DNA of 64,000 nucleotides from Actinomadura craniellae. Lineage in GTDB: Bacteria > Actinomycetota > Actinomycetes > Streptosporangiales > Streptosporangiaceae. The stretch spans positions 124,001 through 188,000 of the forward strand of contig NZ_QLYX01000006.1 in the NCBI RefSeq assembly GCF_003289645.1, read 5' to 3'. The notes under the pieces were generated by a model. That model made no database searches. It was not told the DNA's origin and worked only from the letters and a program-made list of their open reading frames with translations. The position numbers and the translations under genes are program-made. This document shows, piece after piece, positions 56,687-64,000 of this stretch (position 1 is its first letter; each line of letters starts with the position of its first letter).

Positions 56687-57661
56687 GTGGTCGTGGGCAC
56701 TCCCAGGCCGGACAAGGCGCGTGTCCTGTTCATCGGCGGCCTCGGCCGCAGCGGCTCGACCCTGCTGGAGCGGCTGCTCGGCGAGCTTCCCGGGGTCTGC
56801 GGCCTGGGCGAGGTCGTCCACCTGTGGCAGTGGGGGCTGGTGGACGGCGAGCGCTGCGGCTGCAACGCGTTCTTCCACGACTGCCCGTTCTGGCAGGAGG
56901 TGGGCGAGCGCGCCTACGGGGGTTGGGGCTCCTTCGACGCCCAGGCGCTGCTGCGGCTGAAGGAGTCGATCGACCGGACCCGGTTCGTGCCCACGCTCGC
57001 CCGGCAGAAGCTCCGCCCCGAGGTCCGGGCCCGGGTCGCCGAGTACGGCGAGATCTACCGCAAGCTGTACGAGGCGGTCCGGGAGGTGAGCGGCTGCGAC
57101 GTGCTCGTGGACTCCAGCAAGCACACCTCGCTGGCCTACTGCCTGCGCTGGTGCGAGGACATCGACCTGCGGGCCCTGCACATCGTCCGTGACTCCCGGG
57201 CGGTCGCGCACTCCTGGTCGAAGAAGGTGCGCCGGCCCGACGCGGTGGCCGGGTCCACCGAGGGCGAGTTCATGGCCCGGTGGTCACCGGCGAAGACCGC
57301 GGTGCACTGGAGCGCGCAGAACCTCGGCTTCGACTACCTCGGCCGGACCGGGGTGCCGACGATGCGGGTGCGGTACGAGGACTTCGTCCGCGCGCCGGCC
57401 GACACGCTGCGGGCCGTGGCCGAGTTCGCCGGGCTGGGCGGCGACGTGGCGCTGCCGTTCGTCGGCGAGAACACCGTCGAGCTCAGCCCCAACCACCAGG
57501 TTGCCGGCAACCCGATGCGGTTCCGCACCGGCCCCGTCGAACTGCGCGTGGACGGGGCGTGGCGGGACGGCATGACCGGCGCCCGCCGCGGCCTGGTCAC
57601 CGGGATGACGCTGCCGATGCTGCGCCGCTACGGCTACCTGGGCGACACCGACCGGGACTGA
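56687..57661 (+). CDS. Sulfotransferase family protein 1
   Basis: 324 residues, GTG start. 5'-phosphosulfate loop GLGRSGST (17-24) and 3'-phosphate site HIVRDSRAVAHSWSKKV define PAPS-dependent sulfotransferases. CGCNAFFHDCPFW is a Cys-rich insertion, maybe a disulfide or metal site; YEDFVRAPADTLRAVAEFAGL is the usual distal motif. It probably acts in the cytoplasm on a lipid-linked or nucleotide sugar or a secondary metabolite. It ends the rightward operon from the sugar transferase. Confidence 0.9.
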   Translation: MVVGTPRPDKARVLFIGGLGRSGSTLLERLLGELPGVCGLGEVVHLWQWGLVDGERCGCNAFFHDCPFWQEVGERAYGGWGSFDAQALLRLKESIDRTRFVPTLARQKLRPEVRARVAEYGEIYRKLYEAVREVSGCDVLVDSSKHTSLAYCLRWCEDIDLRALHIVRDSRAVAHSWSKKVRRPDAVAGSTEGEFMARWSPAKTAVHWSAQNLGFDYLGRTGVPTMRVRYEDFVRAPADTLRAVAEFAGLGGDVALPFVGENTVELSPNHQVAGNPMRFRTGPVELRVDGAWRDGMTGARRGLVTGMTLPMLRRYGYLGDTDRD

Positions 57662-57742
57662 GCGGCCTTTCCGGGGGCGGCCCCGGGTTTTCGCCGGGCC
57701 GCTCCCGGCCGGCCGTGTCCTCCGGCGGGCCGGTGCCCTGAG

Positions 57743-57773
57743 GCGGATCGGCCGCTCTGGCCGGCCGATCCGC
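57743..57773. terminator. Bidirectional terminator between convergent operons
   Basis: 11-bp stem GCGGATCGGCC (57743-57753) with complement 57763-57773 and a 9-nt loop. The leftward glycosyltransferase gene ends two bases away. Confidence 0.8.
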
Positions 57774-57774
57774 G

Positions 57775-59256
57775 TCAGATGCTGCGTCCGCGGCGGTGCA
57801 GGCGGCCCAGGACGGCGTCCGCGGGGACTCCGGCCAGTACGGCCAGGGCCAGGTAGGCGCGCGCCTCGGCGGGCCGGGCCCGGACGGTCCGGGCGGCCCA
57901 CCGCAACGCCGCGCGGCGGCGCCGCCGCGCGGCCTCGGCGAACGCGATCTGCCCGGCGATCCGGGCGAGGCCCCGGGGCTCCAGCCGGAACTCGGGGTAC
58001 CGCTCCAGCAGCCAGGTCAGCGCGTGCGCCATCGTCTCCCACTTGCGCATGAAGTACGACTGGCGGTGCCACAGCACCCGGACGTGCACCCCGGGGACGT
58101 TCCGGATGACGTTCCGCTGCGCCATGCGCAGCAGGAACTCGTAGTCCTCACCGAAGCTGCCGGGCACCTCCTCGTCGAACACCCCCAGCTCGGCCGAGAC
58201 GGCCTCGCGCCGGATCAGGTAGGTCGAGGTGTGCAACTCGGCGAGCCGGGAGCGGAGCAGGTCGTTGAGGACGATCCGGGGCGCGGCGGCACGGTCGACG
58301 GTGTGGTCGTCGTAGGCGATCTGGATCCCGCAGCACACCAGCTCGGTGTCGGGGTGCTCGTGCAGCACCCGCACCTGGGCGCGGAGCTTGCCCGGCAGCC
58401 ACAGGTCGTCGTCGTCGCAGAACGCGATCAGGTCGCCGTCCGCGGCGAAGGCGCCGCTGTTGCGGGCGCCCGCGGCGCCCTGGGTGCGGGTGTTGGACAG
58501 CACCGACACCCGCCGCCCGGGGGCGGTGCGGACGAGGGACTCGTCGGGCTCGACGTTGTCGTGCACCACCAGGCAGTGCACGTCCCCCGGGTAGTCCTGC
58601 TCCAGGATGGACTCGATCGTGGCCCGCAGCAGCTCGGCCCGGCTGATCGTGGGGATCACCACCGTGACCGAGGGCCAGTGCGCGGGCTCGGTCGAGGCCG
58701 CCGGTTCGGGGTCGGCCGGAGCGGGCCGCCGCCGGGCGACGAGCGCGTCGATCAGGACGCCGGCGCGCCGGACGGCGGCCGGCGCGGGGGCGTCGCCGTC
58801 CACCGCGGGCAGCCGGTACTCCTCCGGCGCGGCGAGCGCGGCGTCCAGGTGCTTGCGCAGCTCCTCCTCGGTGTCGCAGGCGGCGATCAGCCCCTCGGCG
58901 GCCAGCCGCCGGACGAACCGCTGCTGGTGCCCGTCGACGTGCTCGCCAAGCCCCGGATCCCGGGCGACGACGATGGGCAGGTGCCCGGTGCGGCGCGCCT
59001 CGGTGATCGTGGCGGGCCCGCCGTGCGAGACGATGGCCACCGCCTCGGCCATGGCCCGGCCCAGCTCGTCGTGGTCGAGGTAGTCGCGCCCCTCGGCGTG
59101 CTCGGGCGGCGGGGTGGCCCCGTGCTGGATGAGGCAGCGGACCCGGTCCGGGCCGACGTCCGCGGCCCACCGGTCCGCCCACTGGACCAGCCGGGCGAAG
59201 TGATGGAAGTCGGTCCCGACGGAGACCAGGACGAGCGGGCGTTCCTCGGCGTTCAC
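57775..59256 (-). CDS. Fused Alg13/PssE-like glycosyltransferase and GT2 glycosyltransferase
   Basis: 493 residues from GTG 59256, overlapping the stop of the PssD-like gene (GTGA). Residues 1-125 resemble the UDP-sugar-binding partner of PssD (VLVSVGTDFHHFARLVQWADRW, AIVSHGGPATITEARRTGHLPIVVARD). Residues 195-300 are a GT-A domain (VTVVIPTISRAELLRATIESIL, AGARNSGAFAADGDLIAFCDDDDLW, DDDD at 281-284). Two successive transfers could be made by one chain. N-terminal half pairs with the membrane anchor next door; the C-terminal half adds a second sugar. Confidence 0.87.
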   Translation of the reverse strand: MNAEERPLVLVSVGTDFHHFARLVQWADRWAADVGPDRVRCLIQHGATPPPEHAEGRDYLDHDELGRAMAEAVAIVSHGGPATITEARRTGHLPIVVARDPGLGEHVDGHQQRFVRRLAAEGLIAACDTEEELRKHLDAALAAPEEYRLPAVDGDAPAPAAVRRAGVLIDALVARRRPAPADPEPAASTEPAHWPSVTVVIPTISRAELLRATIESILEQDYPGDVHCLVVHDNVEPDESLVRTAPGRRVSVLSNTRTQGAAGARNSGAFAADGDLIAFCDDDDLWLPGKLRAQVRVLHEHPDTELVCCGIQIAYDDHTVDRAAAPRIVLNDLLRSRLAELHTSTYLIRREAVSAELGVFDEEVPGSFGEDYEFLLRMAQRNVIRNVPGVHVRVLWHRQSYFMRKWETMAHALTWLLERYPEFRLEPRGLARIAGQIAFAEAARRRRRAALRWAARTVRARPAEARAYLALAVLAGVPADAVLGRLHRRGRSI

Positions 59257-59711
59257 AGCAGGTTCCCCACGACGATGGCCTTCGGATAGCACTTGAGCTG
59301 CTCCTCCCACTGCACGAGGAACAGCGAGGTGAGCGGCTGGCACAGTCGCCCGGTGAGGGTGGCCGAGTCGATCCGGTCGTACACCTCGATGTAGACCGTC
59401 GGGATGCGCCGCAGCCGGGCGAAGACGAAGAAGGGGAACGCGACGGCGGCGCCCGTGGATACCACCACGTCCGGCCGCTCCCGGCGCAGCAGCCGCCAGG
59501 CGAGCCGGGTGTTGCGCACCAGGTTGGGCAGGTTGCGGGTGGTCGGGTGGGCGGCCCACTCGACCCGCTCGTCGGCGAGCAGGGAGAGCGCGTCGGGGGT
59601 GTCGAACATCACCCACAACCGCTCGCGGTCGCGCCACCAGGGCTCCAGCGCCAGCAGCTGGGACAGGTGGCCGCCGCTGGACCCCACCAGGAGGACCCGG
59701 GAGGCGCTCAT
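59253..59711 (-). CDS. PssD/Alg14-like membrane anchor subunit of a glycosyltransferase
   Basis: 152 residues: VLLVGSSGGHLSQLLALEPWW, FDTPDALSLL, RRERPDVVVSTGAAVAFPFFVFARL, YIEVYDRIDSATLTGRLCQPLTSLFLVQWEEQLKCYPKAIVVGNLL. The Alg14 family recruits the Alg13/PssE-like subunit to the membrane and they jointly add a sugar (glucuronic acid in rhizobial PssDE, GlcNAc in yeast). The partner is fused to a second enzyme downstream. Overlap at both ends. Confidence 0.9.
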   Translation of the reverse strand: MSASRVLLVGSSGGHLSQLLALEPWWRDRERLWVMFDTPDALSLLADERVEWAAHPTTRNLPNLVRNTRLAWRLLRRERPDVVVSTGAAVAFPFFVFARLRRIPTVYIEVYDRIDSATLTGRLCQPLTSLFLVQWEEQLKCYPKAIVVGNLL

Positions 59712-59863
59712 GCTCGCCCCTCCCCGTTCTCGGCGCGGGCCGGGGTGGGCGGCTGCGCCGCCGGCCCGGGGGGCGCGGACGTCCGGTCGAACGCGGTACA
59801 GGCGATCATCACCACTCCCATGATCACAAAGCCGTACAGGAATCCCGGGGGCACATCGGTCAC
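59708..59863 (-). CDS. Small single-span membrane protein in the polysaccharide locus
   Basis: 51 residues from GTG 59863 (GAAGGGAG upstream). Single hydrophobic helix FLYGFVIMGVVMIACTAF near the N-terminus, then a Pro/Ala-rich cytoplasmic or external tail. Its stop overlaps the PssD start (ATGA), which argues it is real and co-translated. The longer frame upstream is low-complexity and non-coding. No family recognised; may anchor or assist the PssD/E complex. Confidence 0.55.
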   Translation of the reverse strand: MTDVPPGFLYGFVIMGVVMIACTAFDRTSAPPGPAAQPPTPARAENGEGRA

Positions 59864-59897
59864 CCGGTGCCGTGCTCCCTTCGGGAGGACGGACGCG

Positions 59898-61421
59898 TCA
59901 GGTCGCAACGGCGGCCGCCTTACCTCGGCGCACTCCGCGCAGCGCGTCGAGCCGGAGCGCGGTACGGCGGTTCCGGCAGCCGAGCGCGAACACCGCACCG
60001 CCCAGCACCGCCGCCCCGACGAGCTGGACGAGGCCGGAGCCGAACGCCAGGCGCACGCCAAGGGGCAGCAGCCCGAAGCTCAGCGCGGCCAGCGCCATCG
60101 CGGTGAGCGTCCCGCGGCCGAACGGGTGCAGCCGCAGCGCCAGCCAGATCTGTGCCAGCGGCAGCAGGTTGTTGGCGAGCACGGCGGCTCCGGCGGCCAG
60201 GGCCGCGCCGAGCAGGTCCAGCCGCGGGATCAGCAGCAGGCCCAGCCCGACCTGGACGGCCAGCGACAGCAGGATGTTGGCCAGGTTCCAGGTGGTCCTG
60301 CCCGCCATGATCAGCACGGTGCTGACCATGCCGCAGCCGCTCGCGACGACCATGGTGAGCATCATGATGAGCACGACCGGCGCCCCGTCCGCGTAATCCT
60401 CGCCGAAGATCCGCAGCACGTACGGCGCGAACACGGCGATCAGCAGGTACATGGGCCAGGTGATCAGCACCAGCCATGCCGTGGCGGTCTGGTAGAGGGC
60501 GTTGGCGGACCTGCGGTCGTCGTGCGCCAGGACCTCGGCCAGCTGGGGCTGGACCGCCTGCGAGATCGCCTGGTTGCCGAGCTGGCCCACCACCCGGAAC
60601 CGGGTGCCGGCCGTGTAGATGGCGGCGGCGACCGCGCCGCCCAGCGCGGCGACCAGCACGATGTCCAGCCGCTGCAACGCCTGCTGGGCGATCGACGCGA
60701 CCCCTCGGACCGCGCTGAACCGCCAGAACTCCCCGGCCGGGGGGACGGCGGTCCGCGGGACGGCCAGACCCCGGACCAGCGACCGCAGCCACAGCGCCGC
60801 CAGCACGGCCGTGACCAGGTAGGGCGCCGCCCAGGCGAACGCCAGCCCCTCCCGGAAGCCGATCACCGCGATGATCGCCACGGCGCCGAACTGGATCAGC
60901 GGCCGCCAGATGTTCTCGATCAGTACCGTCGGCCGCATCGCCCGGAAGCCCTGGGTGGCGGCGAGGGCGGTGTCCGACAGCGCCGCCAGGGGCAGGAAGA
61001 CCGCCAGCGTCCGCAGCAGCACGGTGAAGTCACCGGCGTGGTCCTCGGCCAGCAGCCCGGCCAGGGCGGGAGCGGACACCAGCAGCGCCCCGGTCAGCAG
61101 CAGCGACACCACCATGACCGGGGTGAGCGCCACCCGGATGCACCCCGCGATCAGCTCGGGCGTTCCCAGCGACCTGAACCGGGCGATGAAGTACACCAGG
61201 CCGGTCTGGGTGCCGAGCTTGGCGACCATCGCGGCGAGCACGAAGACCGAGGTGGCGGCGAAGAACACCCCGGCGTCGGCCTGGGTGAACCCGCGCGCGA
61301 CCGCGGCGATCACCAGGAACTGGGTGATCGCCGAGATCGCGGCGCCGATGGCGCTGAGCGTGCCGCCGCGGGCCAGGGCCCGGAGGTCGGCCCGCCCGCC
61401 CGGTCGTTGCGTCTCCGTCAT
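59898..61421 (-). CDS. Polysaccharide flippase (Wzx-type, MOP superfamily)
   Basis: 507 residues, about 14 membrane segments. ARGGTLSAIGAAISAITQFLVIAAVARGFTQADAGVFFAATSVFVL is the usual N-terminal pattern, with IENIWRPLIQFGAV and a Pro/Gly-broken helix series. The family exports undecaprenyl-linked repeat units to the outer leaflet. Its start overlaps the stop of the second sulfotransferase (ATGA). Confidence 0.9.
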   Translation of the reverse strand: MTETQRPGGRADLRALARGGTLSAIGAAISAITQFLVIAAVARGFTQADAGVFFAATSVFVLAAMVAKLGTQTGLVYFIARFRSLGTPELIAGCIRVALTPVMVVSLLLTGALLVSAPALAGLLAEDHAGDFTVLLRTLAVFLPLAALSDTALAATQGFRAMRPTVLIENIWRPLIQFGAVAIIAVIGFREGLAFAWAAPYLVTAVLAALWLRSLVRGLAVPRTAVPPAGEFWRFSAVRGVASIAQQALQRLDIVLVAALGGAVAAAIYTAGTRFRVVGQLGNQAISQAVQPQLAEVLAHDDRRSANALYQTATAWLVLITWPMYLLIAVFAPYVLRIFGEDYADGAPVVLIMMLTMVVASGCGMVSTVLIMAGRTTWNLANILLSLAVQVGLGLLLIPRLDLLGAALAAGAAVLANNLLPLAQIWLALRLHPFGRGTLTAMALAALSFGLLPLGVRLAFGSGLVQLVGAAVLGGAVFALGCRNRRTALRLDALRGVRRGKAAAVAT

Positions 61422-62293
61422 CGGCGCCAGGAGGGGGGCTTGCCCAGCCAGGTGGCGAGCCGCTCGTCGAAGGGCTGGAAGTGCGCGTCGAGCTCGGCCC
61501 GCACCGAGTCGGGCATCGGTGACCTGGGCCGGGCGTTGTGCCGGTCGAACTGCGGGTACTCGGCCCGCGGCAGGCCCAGGAACTCCAGCACGCCGTCGTA
61601 GATCGGCTCGGGGGTCTCGAAGAAGTCGTGGCTGTCGACGACCAGGACGCGCTCCCGGCCGAACAGCCGCTCCAGCCGCTCCAACTGCTCGGCGTAGCGG
61701 CCCCGGGCCCGGTAGGCGTGGTGCTGCATGCTGAAGCTGAGGTAGGCCGGGTCGGCGACCATGCGCTCGGCCTCACCGCGCAGCCGCTCCTCCTCCAACT
61801 CCAGCGCCCGCTCGAACGGCTCGGTCTCGAAGTCCCGGGCGAGCTCGTGGGCGTGCGCGGAGTAGGCGCGCTCCACCGGGTCGCGGACCAGCGCGATCAG
61901 CTTGACGTCCGGCAGGTCCCGGGCGATCCGCTCCGCCGACAGCGGGTGGAACATGTAGTACGGGCTCGACTCGAAGGTCATCGCGGGGACGCCGAGCCTG
62001 TCCTCCACCCGCCGGGCGGCTGCCTTGAGCGGGAAGTGCCCCCGGTACCAGGCCATGTCCCGGTCGTAGGCGAGGTCGAAGTAGTGGACCCCCTTGTCCA
62101 GCACCCCGCGCAGGATCGCCGGGTGCTGCCGGAGCGCCTTGAACAGCGAGGTGGTCCCGCACCGCTGCGCACCGACGATCAGGAAGTCCGGAGTCATCCG
62201 GGCGCTGTGGGTCATCCGCCCCATCGAGCGCAGCCCGCGCCGGGCAGGCTCCTTGATCCAGTGCGGGATCGGTTTCGAATCCGACAGGGCCAC
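61418..62293 (-). CDS. Sulfotransferase family protein 2 (heparan-sulfate sulfotransferase-like)
   Basis: 291 residues from GTG 62293. 5'-phosphosulfate loop FLIVGAQRCGTTSLFKALRQHP (loop 41-48) and 3'-phosphate motif LIALVRDPVERAYSAHAHE; FESSPYYMFHPLSAERI and the distal SHDFFETPEPIYDGVLEFLGL make it like carbohydrate sulfotransferases (NDST/HS type). Sits between flippase and kinase genes, all overlapping. Unlike sulfotransferase 1 it is of the glycan subgroup, so it is the better candidate for polymer sulfation. Confidence 0.9.
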   Translation of the reverse strand: MALSDSKPIPHWIKEPARRGLRSMGRMTHSARMTPDFLIVGAQRCGTTSLFKALRQHPAILRGVLDKGVHYFDLAYDRDMAWYRGHFPLKAAARRVEDRLGVPAMTFESSPYYMFHPLSAERIARDLPDVKLIALVRDPVERAYSAHAHELARDFETEPFERALELEEERLRGEAERMVADPAYLSFSMQHHAYRARGRYAEQLERLERLFGRERVLVVDSHDFFETPEPIYDGVLEFLGLPRAEYPQFDRHNARPRSPMPDSVRAELDAHFQPFDERLATWLGKPPSWRR

Positions 62294-62298
62294 CGTGG

Positions 62299-63558
62299 TC
62301 AGCCTTTCAGGGAGGTCGAGGCGAGCCGTGCCACCTCGGCGTCGATGACGGGGATCAGCCAGCCGCCGGGCGCGCCGAGCAGCGCCCCCGCGTCGGCCTG
62401 CCGGTCGGCGAGGTACCGGACCGACAGCTCCAGGAAGTACAGGAGCGCGGTGCGGCGGGCCGGCTCCGCGGCCGTCCCGAACGGTGCGAGCAGTTCCCCC
62501 GCCCGCTCGGCGCATCCGGCCGCCATGCCCCGGGCACGCTCGTGGATGCCTTCGGCGGGCAGCCCCGCCACCCGGCTCTGCAGGTGGTAGTGGAAGGCGT
62601 CGAAGCCGAGCGGGACCCCGGTGGCGAAGCGCTCCCAGTCCCACACGGGCACGCCGTCGGCGAGGTTCGCCAGGTTCCACGGGCTGAAGTCGCCGTGCCA
62701 GGCGCCGAAGCGCAGTTCCTCGCCGCCCGCGTGCGCGCCGATCGCGTCGGCCGCCGCGCGCAGGGCGGTGGTCTCGGGGCCGTCGTCGAGCCCGGCCAGC
62801 CGCTTGTTCAGGTCGGCCCAGTAGGCGCTGCCGGCCAGCGGTGCGCGGTGCTCGCCCGCCGCCGTGGCGATCTCCCGCAGCACCGTGCCGAGCCGTTCCT
62901 CGCTCATCGGCCGCCGCGGCTCCCAGACCGGCAGCGCGGACGACACCAGCACCTCCAGCCCGCGCCACTCGCCGTGGTGCAGCACCTCGGGCGGGCGCAC
63001 GGTGCGCAGCGGAGCCGCGCCCAGCGCGGTGAGCGCGTCGCGCTCGGCCCGGACCAGCCGGCGGGTCAGCGGGTCCACGCCCACCTTGACGAACCCGACC
63101 ATCTCGCCGGCGGGCGTGAGGACCTGGAGGACCGGCTTGCGGTTCGCCCGCCGGGCCGGCCGGACGTAGAGGCCGACCAGCACGTCGCCGAGCACCGAGC
63201 GCAGGTACCGGTCGATGCCGTCCGGCTCCGCCGGGCCGCCCTCGGGGACGGTCACGTGCACGCGGTCGCGGAGCACCAGCGGGCCCAGGCCGCTGCGCAG
63301 CAGCCCGGCGAGCACCCTGGTGCGCAGGGCCGCGACGCCCGAGCTGTTCTCGCCGTAGCCGCGGACGGCCGTGGCGGCGGCCCGGCGGGCGTGCCCGGGC
63401 ACCAGGATCCGCGGCTGCCGAGCCCCGGGGACCAGGATGAACTCGGCGGTGACCTGTCCGGACCGCGGGCCGTCCATGGAGAACTCGGCGGGCGACGGCC
63501 ACAGCAGCTCGCCGACCTCGCGCAGGTAGTCGAGCCGCAGTTCGGCTTCGGACGTCAT
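62299..63558 (-). CDS. Aminoglycoside-phosphotransferase-fold kinase with N-terminal extension
   Basis: 419 residues. N-terminal ~130 residues are beta-rich and unrecognised (FILVPGARQPRILVPGHARR, then VHVTVPEGG). The kinase half carries VGFVKVGVDPLTRRLVRAERDAL, catalytic GAWHGDFSPWNLANL (His-Gly-Asp, near 285) and metal-binding VWDWERF (near 304). In a polysaccharide locus a sugar, polyol or lipid-linked substrate is more likely than an antibiotic. Starts inside the ligase stop codon (ATGA). Confidence 0.82.
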   Translation of the reverse strand: MTSEAELRLDYLREVGELLWPSPAEFSMDGPRSGQVTAEFILVPGARQPRILVPGHARRAAATAVRGYGENSSGVAALRTRVLAGLLRSGLGPLVLRDRVHVTVPEGGPAEPDGIDRYLRSVLGDVLVGLYVRPARRANRKPVLQVLTPAGEMVGFVKVGVDPLTRRLVRAERDALTALGAAPLRTVRPPEVLHHGEWRGLEVLVSSALPVWEPRRPMSEERLGTVLREIATAAGEHRAPLAGSAYWADLNKRLAGLDDGPETTALRAAADAIGAHAGGEELRFGAWHGDFSPWNLANLADGVPVWDWERFATGVPLGFDAFHYHLQSRVAGLPAEGIHERARGMAAGCAERAGELLAPFGTAAEPARRTALLYFLELSVRYLADRQADAGALLGAPGGWLIPVIDAEVARLASTSLKG

Positions 63559-64000
63559 GACACCGCCTTGTGCTGGGGGGCGGGCGGGAGCGCCGCGCCG
63601 AACCGGGCCGCCCGCCTGGCCTGGTCGTTGCGCCAGAGCAGGCCGAGGGTGACGAAGTAGAGGGCCAGCGGTGTCACCAGATGGTCGTAGATGAGCATGG
63701 TGAACAGCGCCAGGCACAGCACCAGGAGCCCCGCCGAGCCGATGGGCGTGTTGTCTCTTCGGTAGCGCCACAGGGCGTTGAGGAAGAACGCCAGGTAGAA
63801 GAACGCCCCGACGTACCCCTGCGAGATGATCACGAGCCAGAGCTGCCCGTCCGCGCCCAGCGGCGGGTGGCCGCATTCCGGGCAGCCGCCGGTCTTGCCC
63901 GTGACGCTGGAGTTCTGGCTGCCGATGGCCCACCGGGTGCCGCCGTAGCCCAGTACCGGGGACCCCCAGGCGACCTCCATCGTCTTGTTGCGGTTCCAGG
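63555..64000 (-). CDS. O-antigen ligase/polymerase-like membrane protein, 5' part outside the window
   Basis: Frame is open through the right edge. The end shows WNRNKTMEVAW and GYGGTRWAIGSQNSS, a loop with CPECGHPPLGADGQLWLVIISQGYVGAFFYLAFFL, resembling the Wzy/O-antigen ligase periplasmic loop before a final membrane segment. Two cysteines in CPEC and GADG are unusual. Would polymerise repeat units after flipping. Last membrane helices LLVLCLALFTMLIYDHLVTPL and LALYFVTLGLLW. Confidence 0.75.
   Translation of the reverse strand, partial: WNRNKTMEVAWGSPVLGYGGTRWAIGSQNSSVTGKTGGCPECGHPPLGADGQLWLVIISQGYVGAFFYLAFFLNALWRYRRDNTPIGSAGLLVLCLALFTMLIYDHLVTPLALYFVTLGLLWRNDQARRAARFGAALPPAPQHKAVS

Noticed and set aside
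62299-63558. Aminoglycoside resistance gene
   Set aside because: Only the kinase fold is shared; it has a large extra N-terminal domain and sits in an overlapping polysaccharide operon.

Overview
The window is very GC-rich, has strong G/C bias at third codon positions, many GTG starts and many 1-4 base stop/start overlaps. The order mtrA-mtrB-lpqB-comF-hpf-(response regulator)-secA-Rv3235-like, the tRNA-Gln-glmU-prs-rplY-pth block and the DUF58/MoxR/DUF4350/DUF4129 block all point to a chromosome of a high-GC Actinobacterium. A Streptosporangiales-like placement (Actinomadura/Thermomonospora type) is a guess only. I see no transposase, phage gene, plasmid function or CRISPR array.

Layout. 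1-9.3 kb: end of a cation efflux gene; a NarL-type two-component pair; a MerR regulator; S-adenosylhomocysteine hydrolase followed by a second, shorter enzyme of the same family; RDD and SpoIIM membrane proteins. 9.3-15.4 kb: a Uma2-type protein followed by the leftward DUF58-MoxR-DUF4350-DUF4129-membrane protein operon. 15.7-28.5 kb: mtrA-mtrB-lpqB, comF, a long structured leader and hpf, an orphan LuxR-type regulator, a YcaQ/AlkX-type DNA glycosylase, secA and the Rv3235-like gene. 28.5-38.2 kb: a complete amino-sugar/muropeptide recycling block (DasR-like GntR, nagA, a SIS deaminase, PTS EIIA and HPr, lipoprotein nagZ, a BadF-type kinase, an RpiR regulator, murQ). 38.4-47.2 kb: two HAD proteins, DUF6912, pruA, acetoacetyl-CoA synthetase, a methyltransferase, a UBP zinc finger, and a desaturase-TetR operon behind a long dyad operator. 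47.5-51.7 kb: tRNA-Gln, glmU, prs, rplY, pth. 51.9-64 kb: a polysaccharide locus combined with sulfate activation (sugar transferase, cysQ, cysD, cysN, two sulfotransferases, Alg13/Alg14-like glycosyltransferases, flippase, a kinase-like protein, and an O-antigen-ligase-like gene running off the right edge).

How they work together. NagZ releases GlcNAc outside the membrane; the BadF-type kinase, MurQ, NagA and the SIS deaminase would bring MurNAc and GlcNAc to fructose-6-P under an RpiR regulator and a DasR-like repressor whose two overlapping operators lie before nagA. GlmU later in the window runs the opposite way, to UDP-GlcNAc. In the right-hand locus CysD/CysN make APS, two sulfotransferases would use PAPS and CysQ removes PAP, all beside lipid-linked glycan assembly genes, which suggests a sulfated surface polysaccharide. 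No APS kinase is visible in the window.

The most unusual DNA is between cysD and cysN. The 3' end of cysD is tandemly duplicated, giving two mini-ORFs linked as cysD>41 codons>27 codons>cysN, every junction being TGATG. Second is the roughly 320-nt hpf leader, with mutually exclusive hairpins and a well-formed promoter.
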